In this document: positions 17,844 through 25,665 of the stretch, in pieces
How positions within the stretch are numbered: position 1 is the first letter of the stretch
How the letters are laid out: every line of letters starts with the position of its first letter
Assembly (NCBI RefSeq): GCF_024343675.1
Contig: NZ_RJUD01000020.1
Span: 1 to 64,000 of the forward strand
Length of the DNA: 64,000 nt
From: Lacihabitans sp. CS3-21
GTDB lineage: Bacteria > Bacteroidota > Bacteroidia > Cytophagales > Spirosomataceae
Direction of reading: 5' to 3'
Position numbers and translations under genes: made by a program
The notes under the pieces: model-generated
Database searches by the model: none
Told to the model about the DNA's origin: nothing
The model's input: the letters and a program-made list of their open reading frames with translations, nothing else

Positions 17844-18269
17844 ATGGAATTATTACAAGAAGTAGCAAACATCTCTGGCAAACCAGGTCTTTACAGAATC
17901 GTCAAGCCAGGGAGAGCAGGAGTGATTGTAGAGTCATTGGATCAACTTCACAAAAGAGAAATGATCAATGCAAACGCCAAAGTATCCGTTTTGAAAGAAA
18001 TCTCGGTTTATACAGAAGACGTAAACAAAGCCACTCCATTAGGAGAAATTTTTCTAACCATCCGCAAAGATTTTGGTTTAAAAATAGAACTTGACACAAA
18101 AACAGCATCAAATAAAGATATTTTTGACTTTTTCGCTAAAGTGATGCCCGATTTTGACAGAGAACGTGTTTATCCCACAGATGTCAAGAAAATTATAACC
18201 TGGTATAATATTCTTTCTGAAAATCTACCAGAACTTTTCGAAGAAAAAATAGAAGAAGAAACAAAATAA
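17844..18269 (+). CDS. DUF5606 family protein
   Basis: This 141-residue cytoplasmic protein carries the N-terminal hallmark ISGKPGLYRIVKPGRAGVIV (about residues 9-28) of the Bacteroidota-specific DUF5606 family. A negatively charged tail (EEKIEEETK) ends it. Function is unknown. The start at 17844 fits family length; an ATG 12 bp earlier is also possible. A strong terminator follows the stop at once. Confidence 0.82.
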   Translation: MELLQEVANISGKPGLYRIVKPGRAGVIVESLDQLHKREMINANAKVSVLKEISVYTEDVNKATPLGEIFLTIRKDFGLKIELDTKTASNKDIFDFFAKVMPDFDRERVYPTDVKKIITWYNILSENLPELFEEKIEEETK

Positions 18270-18276
18270 CATAAAC

Positions 18277-18306
18277 GACCCAAACATAAATTTGGGTCTT
18301 TTTTTT
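18277..18306 (+). terminator. Rho-independent terminator after DUF5606, abutting the next start codon
   Basis: The stem GACCCAAA (18277-18284) and TTTGGGTC (18291-18298), with a 6-nt loop and an 8-T tract, ends three bases before the next ATG at 18310. TAAATTTG in the loop and 3' arm (18287-18294) also matches the TAnnTTTG -7 element, so the hairpin may carry the promoter of the following gene. Confidence 0.85.
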
Positions 18307-18309
18307 AAT

Positions 18310-18984
18310 ATGTCATCTCATCATATCGTAAGAGAAAAACAAGAACCTGCCCTTATCATTGCCAATGGCGAAGCTTGTAGCGAAGACCTTTTAGGTCAGC
18401 TACTTGAATGGAGTCCTTTCGTTTTGGTATTAGACGGAGCCATAGATAGAGTGCTGAGTAGAGGCATTAAAATTGATGTACTTTTTGGCGATTTTGATCA
18501 TCTGAATTTTGACCTTGACGACTTGAGATCGAGTCAGTTTCCTATTGAAATAATTCATGCACCAGATCAAGAAAAAACCGACCTTGAAAAAGCGATAGAA
18601 TTCTTAATTGAGCGTGATTTTCCTGCGGCCAACATTGTGTGGGCGACAGGCAAAAGAGCCGACCACACAATGGTAAATATAGCCAATTTACCCAAGTATT
18701 CTAGTCACATTAAACTAAAAATGATAGATGACCATTCTTGTATTTTTCCAATATTACCCTTTCCAAATATTTTCATAAAATGGTACAAAAAAGGCAGCAC
18801 AATTTCATTAATGCCTATAGGAGAAGCCACTGGAATAACTACTAAAAATCTCAAATATTCGTTGTATAGCGAAACCTTGAAACTGGGTCATAGAAATGGG
18901 AGTAGCAATGAGGCCATAGAAGATGGGGAAGTGCACATCAGTTATCAAACAGGGGATATGTTGATAATGGAATGTAAGGATTAA
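18310..18984 (+). CDS. Thiamine diphosphokinase
   Basis: This 224-residue enzyme transfers pyrophosphate from ATP to thiamine, making thiamine diphosphate. Family motifs are all visible: LFGDFDHL (about residues 59-66), APDQEKTDLEKAI (about 84-96), IVWATGKRADHT (about 108-119), and a C-terminal thiamine-binding domain with GSTISLMPIGEATGITT. Start choice is limited: the only Met before the conserved region is 18310, directly behind a terminator, so the transcript must start very near the ATG or arise by read-through. Confidence 0.87.
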   Translation: MSSHHIVREKQEPALIIANGEACSEDLLGQLLEWSPFVLVLDGAIDRVLSRGIKIDVLFGDFDHLNFDLDDLRSSQFPIEIIHAPDQEKTDLEKAIEFLIERDFPAANIVWATGKRADHTMVNIANLPKYSSHIKLKMIDDHSCIFPILPFPNIFIKWYKKGSTISLMPIGEATGITTKNLKYSLYSETLKLGHRNGSSNEAIEDGEVHISYQTGDMLIMECKD

Positions 18985-19337
18985 TAATGAACGATTTAAA
19001 TGTGGATAAGTATGAGCATAAATATGCAATATAATCTGGAAATTTAAAATTATCTTTTAAAAATGTCAGATATTTATTATTCGGTATTGTTCTGTTTACA
19101 TCCCAATTTTTCTGTGGAAAACTTTTAATATAGTACTATTTGTAGATGCTTTTTTTACAATGAATTGATAATTAGACACAACTCAAATCTCGAATTCGGA
19201 AGTATTTTAATAATTTATTTTTCCAAAAAAAATTTGTCTTTTTTTTATTTTATTTTTTCTTTACTTTTGGAATTGAGTTTTTAGAGAACCCTTTAGTTTG
19301 AGAATTTTATATTACACCTTTTACTCCTAGAATTAAC
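18985..19337. promoter_or_regulatory. 353-bp region upstream of nrdA
   Basis: No gene seen. TACTTTTG (19262-19269) matches the TAnnTTTG element. A TTTG lies 25 bp before it (19233-19236), a little far for a -33 box. A 10-bp palindrome ATAGTACTAT (19130-19139) resembles half of an NrdR-type box but is not a full match. A T-rich tract spans about 19236-19262. Confidence 0.35.
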
Positions 19338-21815
19338 ATGTACGTAATTAAGAGAGATGGACGACGCGAATCCGTGAAGTTTGATAAAGTCACAGCTCGT
19401 ATCGAAAGACTTTGTTATGGATTAGATCCTAATTTTATTCAACCTGTTGAGGTTGCCATGAAAGTAGTTTCAGGTATTTATGACGGTGTTACGACATCCG
19501 AACTAGACAACTTGGCGGCTGAAACCTCAGCTTCTATGACTACCAAGCATCCTGATTATGCAACATTGGCTGCAAGAATAGCCATTTCAAATTTGCATAA
19601 AAACACCTTGAAGTCATTTTCAGGCACCATGAAAATGATGTATCAGTATGTTGACCCCAAAACAGGCGAAAATGCATCTCTGATTTCTAAAGACACTTGG
19701 AAAGTAATCCAAGCAAATGCGGCACTCTTGGATTCATCAATAATCTATGATCGTGATTTTGGATATGATTACTTCGGGTACAAAACACTTGAGAAATCTT
19801 ATTTGATGAAACTCAATGGTAAGATTGTTGAGCGTCCACAACACATGCTCATGAGAGTATCTGTGGGTATTCACGGAGAAGACATAGAAAAAGCAGTTGA
19901 AACGTACAATCTTTTATCAGAAAGATGGTTTACCCATGCCACTCCTACCCTTTTCAATGCAGGTACACCAAAACCACAATTATCGTCGTGTTTTCTTTTA
20001 ACCATGAAAGACGATAGTATTGATGGCATATACGATACTTTAAAGCAAACGGCCAAAATATCTCAGTCAGCGGGCGGAATTGGTCTTTCAATTCACAACA
20101 TCAGAGCCACAGGAAGTTATATCAAAGGCACCAATGGTACTTCTAACGGTATCATACCGATGCTACGTGTTTTCAACGACACGGCTAGATATGTCGATCA
20201 AGGTGGTGGCAAAAGAAAAGGTTCTTTCGCCATTTATTTAGAGCCTTGGCATGCTGATATTTTCGACTTCTTGGATTTGAAAAGAAACCACGGAAAAGAA
20301 GAAAATCGTGCAAGAGACTTATTCTTTGCTCTTTGGATTCCTGATTTATTCATGAAAAAAGTAGAAGCCAATGCTGATTGGAGTCTATTCTGTCCGCATG
20401 AATGCCCTGGCATGTCTGACTGCTATGGAGATGATTTTGAGAGACTTTATGAAAAATATGTTTCTGAAGGAAAAGCTAGAAGAACTGTCTCGGCTCAAGA
20501 ACTCTGGTTCCAAATCTTAGAATCACAGGTAGAAACAGGTACGCCATATATTTTATTCAAAGATTCGGCCAATAAAAAGTCAAATCAAAAGAACCTTGGT
20601 ACTATCAAGTCTTCTAACTTGTGTACTGAGATCATAGAATATACAGCTCCAGACGAGGTGGCTGTTTGTAATTTGGCCTCAATAGCTCTGCCGAAATTTG
20701 TGAACAATGTTGACAATAACGAAACGGTAAGTTTTGATTTCAAAAAGCTTTACGACATTACCAAGGTTATAACGCGTAACCTCAACAAAATTATTGACGT
20801 AAATTATTACCCGGTTCCTGAAGCAGAAAAAAGCAACAAGCGTCATAGACCAATCGGTATTGGTATTCAAGGACTTGCTGATGCATTTATACTGATGAAA
20901 ATGCCTTTCGATAGCGAGCCTGCTCAAAAACTAAATAAAGACATCTTCGAAACCATCTACTATGCTTCTATGGAGGCATCTATGGAGTTGGCCATGGAAG
21001 AAGGTGCTTATGAAACTTGGGCTGGATCACCAATCTCTAAAGGAGAATTCCAGTTTGATATGTGGGGAGTTACTCCTGATTCAGGCCTTTGGGATTGGGA
21101 AGATCTAAGAGGCAAAGTTATCAAAAACGGCGTTAGAAACTCATTGCTATTGGCTCCAATGCCAACTGCTTCCACTAGTCAAATACTTGGCAACAATGAG
21201 TGCTTTGAGCCTTATACCTCAAACATTTATACCAGAAGAGTTCTTTCAGGAGAATTTGTGGTTGTAAACAAGCACTTATTAAGAGATTTGGTGAAAATCG
21301 GCATGTGGAATGATTCGATGAAAAATAAGCTTATAGCAGCCAATGGATCGGTTCAAAATATTGCTGAAATTCCAACTCATTTAAAAGAACTATACAAAAC
21401 AGCTTGGGAAATAAAACAAAAGACATTGATAGATATGTCTGCTGACAGAGGTGCATTTATTTGTCAAAGCCAGTCGTTGAATATTTTCATGTTGGATCCT
21501 AACTTTGCCAAACTTACATCTATGCACTTCTATTCATGGAAAGCAGGACTCAAGACAGGTATGTACTACCTACGTACTAAAGCTGCCGTGGATGCCGTTA
21601 AGTTTACTGTAGACAGACAAGCAATTGCTGAAACTACACCAGTAACTGAGATGTTTGAAGAAAAACCGCTCAACTATGAAGCTTATGCCAAAGAAAACGA
21701 GGCCAAAGCCAAAGAAGCTGCCGCAAGCTTCCAATTAAGCGAAGAAGAACTTAAATATGCAGCAATGCAGTGCTCACTAGACAACCCAGAAGGTTGCGAA
21801 ATGTGCGGTTCTTAA
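19338..21815 (+). CDS. nrdA: Ribonucleoside-diphosphate reductase class I, alpha subunit
   Basis: This 825-residue enzyme makes deoxyribonucleotides. An N-terminal ATP-cone (about residues 1-95, beginning [17 protein letters not shown]) binds the allosteric effector. Catalytic elements are present: the redox Cys in LSSCFLL, the N-x-C-x-E triad in SSNLCTEII, the second redox Cys in AVCNLAS, the Tyr-Tyr radical relay in [11 protein letters not shown], and a C-terminal CEMC pair that accepts electrons from thioredoxin. No beta-subunit gene nrdB is adjacent, so it must be elsewhere. A terminator follows. Confidence 0.95.
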   Translation: MYVIKRDGRRESVKFDKVTARIERLCYGLDPNFIQPVEVAMKVVSGIYDGVTTSELDNLAAETSASMTTKHPDYATLAARIAISNLHKNTLKSFSGTMKMMYQYVDPKTGENASLISKDTWKVIQANAALLDSSIIYDRDFGYDYFGYKTLEKSYLMKLNGKIVERPQHMLMRVSVGIHGEDIEKAVETYNLLSERWFTHATPTLFNAGTPKPQLSSCFLLTMKDDSIDGIYDTLKQTAKISQSAGGIGLSIHNIRATGSYIKGTNGTSNGIIPMLRVFNDTARYVDQGGGKRKGSFAIYLEPWHADIFDFLDLKRNHGKEENRARDLFFALWIPDLFMKKVEANADWSLFCPHECPGMSDCYGDDFERLYEKYVSEGKARRTVSAQELWFQILESQVETGTPYILFKDSANKKSNQKNLGTIKSSNLCTEIIEYTAPDEVAVCNLASIALPKFVNNVDNNETVSFDFKKLYDITKVITRNLNKIIDVNYYPVPEAEKSNKRHRPIGIGIQGLADAFILMKMPFDSEPAQKLNKDIFETIYYASMEASMELAMEEGAYETWAGSPISKGEFQFDMWGVTPDSGLWDWEDLRGKVIKNGVRNSLLLAPMPTASTSQILGNNECFEPYTSNIYTRRVLSGEFVVVNKHLLRDLVKIGMWNDSMKNKLIAANGSVQNIAEIPTHLKELYKTAWEIKQKTLIDMSADRGAFICQSQSLNIFMLDPNFAKLTSMHFYSWKAGLKTGMYYLRTKAAVDAVKFTVDRQAIAETTPVTEMFEEKPLNYEAYAKENEAKAKEAAASFQLSEEELKYAAMQCSLDNPEGCEMCGS

Positions 21816-21853
21816 GGATTCCGACTTACAGATTTGCTATTCTAAAAATAAAT

Positions 21854-21875
21854 ACCGCCGCAAGGCGGTTTTTTA
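21854..21875 (+). terminator. Rho-independent terminator of nrdA
   Basis: Stem ACCGCC/GGCGGT with a GCAA (GNRA) tetraloop and a T-rich tail lies 38 bp after the nrdA stop. Confidence 0.9.
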
Positions 21876-22027
21876 TTTAAGCAGATAGTGGCTGGCATAG
21901 TTTTAGATGTTCGCCGTTAAAACTGATGATTTTTCTAAGTTTACCAAAGCTAGATAAAAATTGAATTTTAAATGAGACTAAATATTAAATTAACGCTGAG
22001 CCTTAGTTCTTTGGCACTTAATCCCCG

Positions 22028-22360
22028 TTCTGCGAAGGCTGGTACTTCGTAGGTGTGAAAAGCGGGTCGTACCCGCAGAAAAAGTAAAATGTCAGTATTA
22101 GGATTTCTAAAATTCCAATAAAAATAATATCCGCTCTGTGAAGGCTGTGCCTTAGTATGTGCGTAAGGCGTTCTGATAGCTAGCAGTATTACAGGCTCTG
22201 CGAAGGCTGTGCCTTAGTATGTGCGTAAGGCGTTCTGATAGCTAGCAGGATTACAGGCTCTGCGAAGGCTATTGCCTTCGTAGGTGTGTGAAGCGGGTTT
22301 CACCCGCAGAAAACATAAATTGCCTGGATTAAGATTTGAAGAATTCCAAAAAAATAATAT
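22028..22360. repeat. Structured intergenic repeat array (four related units)
   Basis: Unit A (22028-22080) has an outer inverted repeat TTCTGCG/CGCAGAA and two inner hairpins, CGAAG/CTTCG and GCGGGT/ACCCGC. Units B (22133-22194) and C (22195-22256) are 62-bp direct repeats differing at two bases, with the hairpin AAGGC/GCCTT. Unit D (22257-22314) repeats the architecture of A with stems CGAAGGC/GCCTTCG and GCGGGT/ACCCGC. The 3' flanks of A and D are also alike (AATTCCAA...AATAATAT). The 636-bp gap between nrdA and the ThiF gene holds the nrdA terminator, this array and no gene. Confidence 0.85.
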
Positions 22361-22422
22361 TTGGGAATAAATACTTTTAACCCACTCCCACATCTTAGCC
22401 TAATTAACAATCAAATACTTTT

Positions 22423-22446
22423 CCTTATTTTTACCTCCAAATAAGG
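22423..22446 (+). promoter_or_regulatory. Leader hairpin before the ThiF/MoeB start codon
   Basis: CCTTATTT (22423-22430) and AAATAAGG (22439-22446) form a perfect 8-bp stem with loop TTACCTCC, ending 5 bp before the GTG start. It could mask initiation. No T-tract follows, so it is not a terminator on this strand. Confidence 0.4.
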
Positions 22447-22451
22447 TTAAG

Positions 22452-23510
22452 GTGAAGCAAGAATACTATTCAAGATACGCTCGGCAGACTATCCTGCCAC
22501 AAATGGGCTTGGAAGGCCAAGAAAAGCTTAGCAAAGCCAAAGTGCTGGTGATAGGCTGTGGTGGCTTGGGTGGGCCTGTTTTGAGCTATCTGGCGGCAGC
22601 TGGTGTTGGAACGATTGGTCTTATAGAATTTGATACCGTTTCACTATCCAATCTTCACCGACAGATTATTTTTGAAACCAAGGATGTTGGTCAACAAAAA
22701 ATTGAAATAGCAAAACAGAGAATACAAACACTCAACCCCGATGTAACGGTTCTTACTTATAATACCCAACTAACTTCTAAAAACGCTCTCGAAATTTTCT
22801 CAGAATTCGACCTCATAGTGGACGGTTCTGATAATTTTCCGACCCGGTATTTGGTAAACGATGCCTGTGAGATTTTGAACAAACCGTATGTCTATGGAGC
22901 CATCCACCAATTTGAAGGGCAGGTATCGGTTTTTAATTATAAAGGCTCATGTACGTATCGGGACCTTTACAATACGCCACCAAACCCAGAAACTGCACCA
23001 AACTGTGCTGTAGGAGGCGTTTTAGGGCCGATTGCTGGTGTTATAGGTAGCATGCAAGCCTTAGAGGCCATAAAGATAATTTGCAACATAGAAAGCCCAC
23101 TTTTTAACGAAATCATGGTCGTAGAGTTCCAAAGTATGGTTTTTAGAAAATTTAAGCTTACCAAAAATTCAGAAAGGCCAAAAATAACCGCATTGATAGA
23201 TTATGAAGCTTTTTGCTCGAGTAAAGAGAAAGACAGCTTTGCCATAACAAAAGACGAACTTATTGCTCTTGAAAAAGAAAATATCAATCTAATCGACATT
23301 AGAGAACCTTATGAACACGAAGAATTTAATATCGGTGGCGAAAACATTCCCATGGACGAATTCAACGAAGAAAGTATTAAGCCGAACATGAAGACCATTT
23401 TATATTGTGCCACTGGCATTAGAAGTAAAGCTCTAGCACGAAAATTACACAAGTCCACTCAAAATGCAGATGTATGGTACTTAGATTGTTCTTTAAAAGA
23501 ATTTATTTGA
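22452..23510 (+). CDS. ThiF/MoeB family adenylyltransferase with C-terminal rhodanese domain
   Basis: This 352-residue protein adenylates the C-terminus of a small sulfur-carrier protein (MoaD- or ThiS-like). The ATP loop is GCGGLGG (about residues 36-42). SLSNLHRQIIF (about 65-75) and the catalytic Cys in PNCAVGGVLGP are conserved. A rhodanese domain (about 262-352) keeps its active Cys in ILYCATGIRSKAL, so the protein could both activate and sulfurate the carrier. The zinc site of MoeB is lost: the first CxxC reads CTYRD and the second pair is absent. The start is GTG. The last 18 bp overlap the convergent ruvX gene. Confidence 0.85.
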   Translation: MKQEYYSRYARQTILPQMGLEGQEKLSKAKVLVIGCGGLGGPVLSYLAAAGVGTIGLIEFDTVSLSNLHRQIIFETKDVGQQKIEIAKQRIQTLNPDVTVLTYNTQLTSKNALEIFSEFDLIVDGSDNFPTRYLVNDACEILNKPYVYGAIHQFEGQVSVFNYKGSCTYRDLYNTPPNPETAPNCAVGGVLGPIAGVIGSMQALEAIKIICNIESPLFNEIMVVEFQSMVFRKFKLTKNSERPKITALIDYEAFCSSKEKDSFAITKDELIALEKENINLIDIREPYEHEEFNIGGENIPMDEFNEESIKPNMKTILYCATGIRSKALARKLHKSTQNADVWYLDCSLKEFI

Positions 23511-23912
23511 GCTTAAAAAAGATTGTAAAATAATAACCGCACTAATTTTATCCAGATTACCCTTTTCTCTCCTGTCTTTCTTTTTTGTGCCAGAATCAAT
23601 CATGCTTTGCAAGGCCATTTTAGAGGTAAACCTTTCATCGTAAAAATGTACGGGAATAGTAGGAAAATTGGTTCTCAAAATATCTGCAAACTTCCGAACA
23701 TCGGCAGTTACATCCGTATCCTGTGAATTCAAATTAACTGGTAAACCAAGCACAATTTGTTCAACTTCTTCAGCTTGTGTGTATTTAATCAAATATTTAA
23801 GTAAATCCGCTGTCAAAACAGTTTCCAAAGCTGTAGCGATAATTTTTAGGGGGTCAGTAACCGCCAAACCTGTTCGTTTCTTTCCATAATCAATCGCCAA
23901 AACTCTGCCCAT
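23493..23912 (-). CDS. ruvX: YqgF/RuvX family Holliday-junction resolvase-like protein
   Basis: This 139-residue RNase H-fold protein carries the family motifs RVLAIDYGKKRTGLAVTDP (about residues 3-21), VLGLPVNLNSQDT and YDERFTSKMA, which hold the conserved acidic residues. In bacteria the family acts in 16S rRNA 5' maturation and has been proposed as a resolvase. It lies 11 bp after the M16 gene, probably in one operon, and overlaps the convergent ThiF gene by 18 bp. Confidence 0.9.
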   Translation of the reverse strand: MGRVLAIDYGKKRTGLAVTDPLKIIATALETVLTADLLKYLIKYTQAEEVEQIVLGLPVNLNSQDTDVTADVRKFADILRTNFPTIPVHFYDERFTSKMALQSMIDSGTKKKDRREKGNLDKISAVIILQSFLSSNKFF

Positions 23913-23923
23913 AATTCTTTCAA

Positions 23924-25180
23924 TTAACCTACTACAACCGTTGACAAGTCATTCAAATAAAAATTAGCCATATCTTGCACATCAGTGCTATTAATACCTT
24001 CAATCCTTTCTAACATAGTATCATAAAAGTCTTTTGAAAGATGTTCATGTACAATAGCCTTGTGCTTATCCATTGTGTCAAACACGGTGTTGGTGCTACT
24101 CAAAACCGAGCCTTTCATATAGTTTTTAACCAATGATAGTTCACTTTCAGTTACTTTTTGTTGTTTCAATTCTTCAATTTCCTTTTGTATTTCCACAAGA
24201 GCCAAAGGAACATTCTCTTTCTTTACATCGGCCCCAATAGACCAATATCCTTCCGAAGCCAAAGGAACCATAGAGGAAGAAATTCCATAAGTCAAGCCCT
24301 TTTCTTCTCGAATATTCTTCATCAACCTACTACCAAAAAACCCTCCCAATATGGTATTAAAAACAAGGAATTTGAAAAAATCAGGGTGATGACGATTAAA
24401 CATTCTTCTTCCAATACGAATTGAACTTTGTAAACTATCTGCTTTTTCTTTCCGCAATTCAAAAACATCATTCATTTTAGGCGAAACTATCGGGAAATAA
24501 GAATGAATCGTTTCTTTATTGAAATACTCATGAAGTAAAGCAATGTGCTTCTGATGGATATTTCCAACCAAAAACATATTAAAACTCGAGCTTTTTATAT
24601 ATTCCTGATGAAAACTTGCAACTTCATCCAAAGAAATCAAATCAATATCTGAGGGTTCTAAGGTTTTCCCAAAAGAATGATCTGTACCAAAAAGCCCTTC
24701 TCTAAAGATTTTATTGGCTTCAACTGAAGTTTTTTCAATGTTCACTAAATAGGATTGACTGGCAATCTTTTTCTGAATTTCTAATTCTTCGCCAGGTAAA
24801 ATCGGGTCGAAAATAAGATCTGAAAGGTCTTGTAAATAAAATTCGAAAAATTTAGTTAGTCCGTGGAGTGTAACTACTAACCTTTCTTGGTTTTGACTAA
24901 CCTCCAAAAAGCCTCCTAAACGTTCAAAGCTCTCAGCAACTTCGTTGGCTTTTTTACTTTTTGTTCCAGCTGGAAGTAATTTTGATGTAAAATAGGAAAG
25001 CCCAAATTTTGTCCCAAAATATGAACCCGCCTTGAAAACTATCTCTAGCCTAAATATCTCCAAATTATGATTGACTAAAGAAAACAATTCAATACCAGAC
25101 CCTATGGACGCAATCTCTACATCTGGAAGGGTAATCTTTTTTGTTGCTTTAAAACTCGGAGCAGTATTGCGATCAAGCAT
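23924..25180 (-). CDS. M16 family peptidase homologue, non-catalytic type
   Basis: This 418-residue M16 (insulinase/mitochondrial processing peptidase) two-domain protein begins MLDRNTAPSF, as is common in the family. Where active members have HxxEH, this one reads GLSYFTSKLL, so the zinc-binding His and Glu are missing. It should therefore be the regulatory or substrate-binding partner of an active M16 subunit, which is not adjacent. The C-terminal half has the usual RIGRRMFNRHHPD and NTILGGFFGSRLMKNIRE segments. No signal peptide is evident. Confidence 0.87.
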   Translation of the reverse strand: MLDRNTAPSFKATKKITLPDVEIASIGSGIELFSLVNHNLEIFRLEIVFKAGSYFGTKFGLSYFTSKLLPAGTKSKKANEVAESFERLGGFLEVSQNQERLVVTLHGLTKFFEFYLQDLSDLIFDPILPGEELEIQKKIASQSYLVNIEKTSVEANKIFREGLFGTDHSFGKTLEPSDIDLISLDEVASFHQEYIKSSSFNMFLVGNIHQKHIALLHEYFNKETIHSYFPIVSPKMNDVFELRKEKADSLQSSIRIGRRMFNRHHPDFFKFLVFNTILGGFFGSRLMKNIREEKGLTYGISSSMVPLASEGYWSIGADVKKENVPLALVEIQKEIEELKQQKVTESELSLVKNYMKGSVLSSTNTVFDTMDKHKAIVHEHLSKDFYDTMLERIEGINSTDVQDMANFYLNDLSTVVVG

Positions 25181-25216
25181 TATAAGAATATAAATTTTAA
25201 AATCTAAAAATTAGGC

Positions 25217-25246
25217 AAAAAAAAAGCCTTATCCGAAGATAAGGCT
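25217..25246 (-). terminator. Rho-independent terminator of the small lipoprotein gene
   Basis: On the minus strand the stem AGCCTTATC/GATAAGGCT with a UUCG-type loop is followed by nine T. It lies 24 bp after the lipoprotein stop. Confidence 0.9.
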
Positions 25247-25269
25247 CAATTTCTTAAGCTATGCTAAGA

Positions 25270-25461
25270 TTACTTAACTGCAGCAGCAGCAGAATCAACA
25301 ACAGTAGCAGCTGAATCTACAACTGCAGTAGCAGCTGAATCAACCATAGTTGCAGCAGAATCAACAGCAGCAGCTGCATCTTCAGTAGCCTCAGTAGCAG
25401 AAGTACATGAAGCAAAAGCTACCATACCTGCAACGAAAAGAATTCCAAATACTTTTTTCAT
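25270..25461 (-). CDS. Small Ala/Val/Asp-repeat lipoprotein
   Basis: This 63-residue protein has a lipoprotein signal (about residues 1-19, lipobox AFASC with Cys19). Its mature part is almost entirely repeats of the type VDSAAT-x-V, predicted to form one amphipathic helix or coiled coil. It resembles small abundant Ala-rich lipoproteins of Bacteroidota in make-up only; no function is known. It has its own promoter and a strong terminator, which suggests high expression. Confidence 0.8.
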   Translation of the reverse strand: MKKVFGILFVAGMVAFASCTSATEATEDAAAAVDSAATMVDSAATAVVDSAATVVDSAAAAVK

Positions 25462-25492
25462 TTCTTAGATTGTTTATTGTTATAAGACGCTA

Positions 25493-25500
25493 CAAATTTA
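25493..25500 (-). promoter_or_regulatory. -7 promoter element of the small lipoprotein gene
   Basis: On the minus strand TAAATTTG matches TAnnTTTG, 31 bp before the start codon. No exact -33 TTTG is seen. Confidence 0.45.
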
Positions 25501-25665
25501 AGGACATTTTAAGTTTTGATGCAAGAGTTCTTAAAAAATTCTTAAATATTTATTTAAAATTCTTTGTTTAATACTATCTTTTTGAAAAATAAATCAATTT
25601 TTGCTAGTTTGTAACTTAAAAACCCAAAATTCTGGTCTTAATCAATACTTAGAATTAACTTAAAC

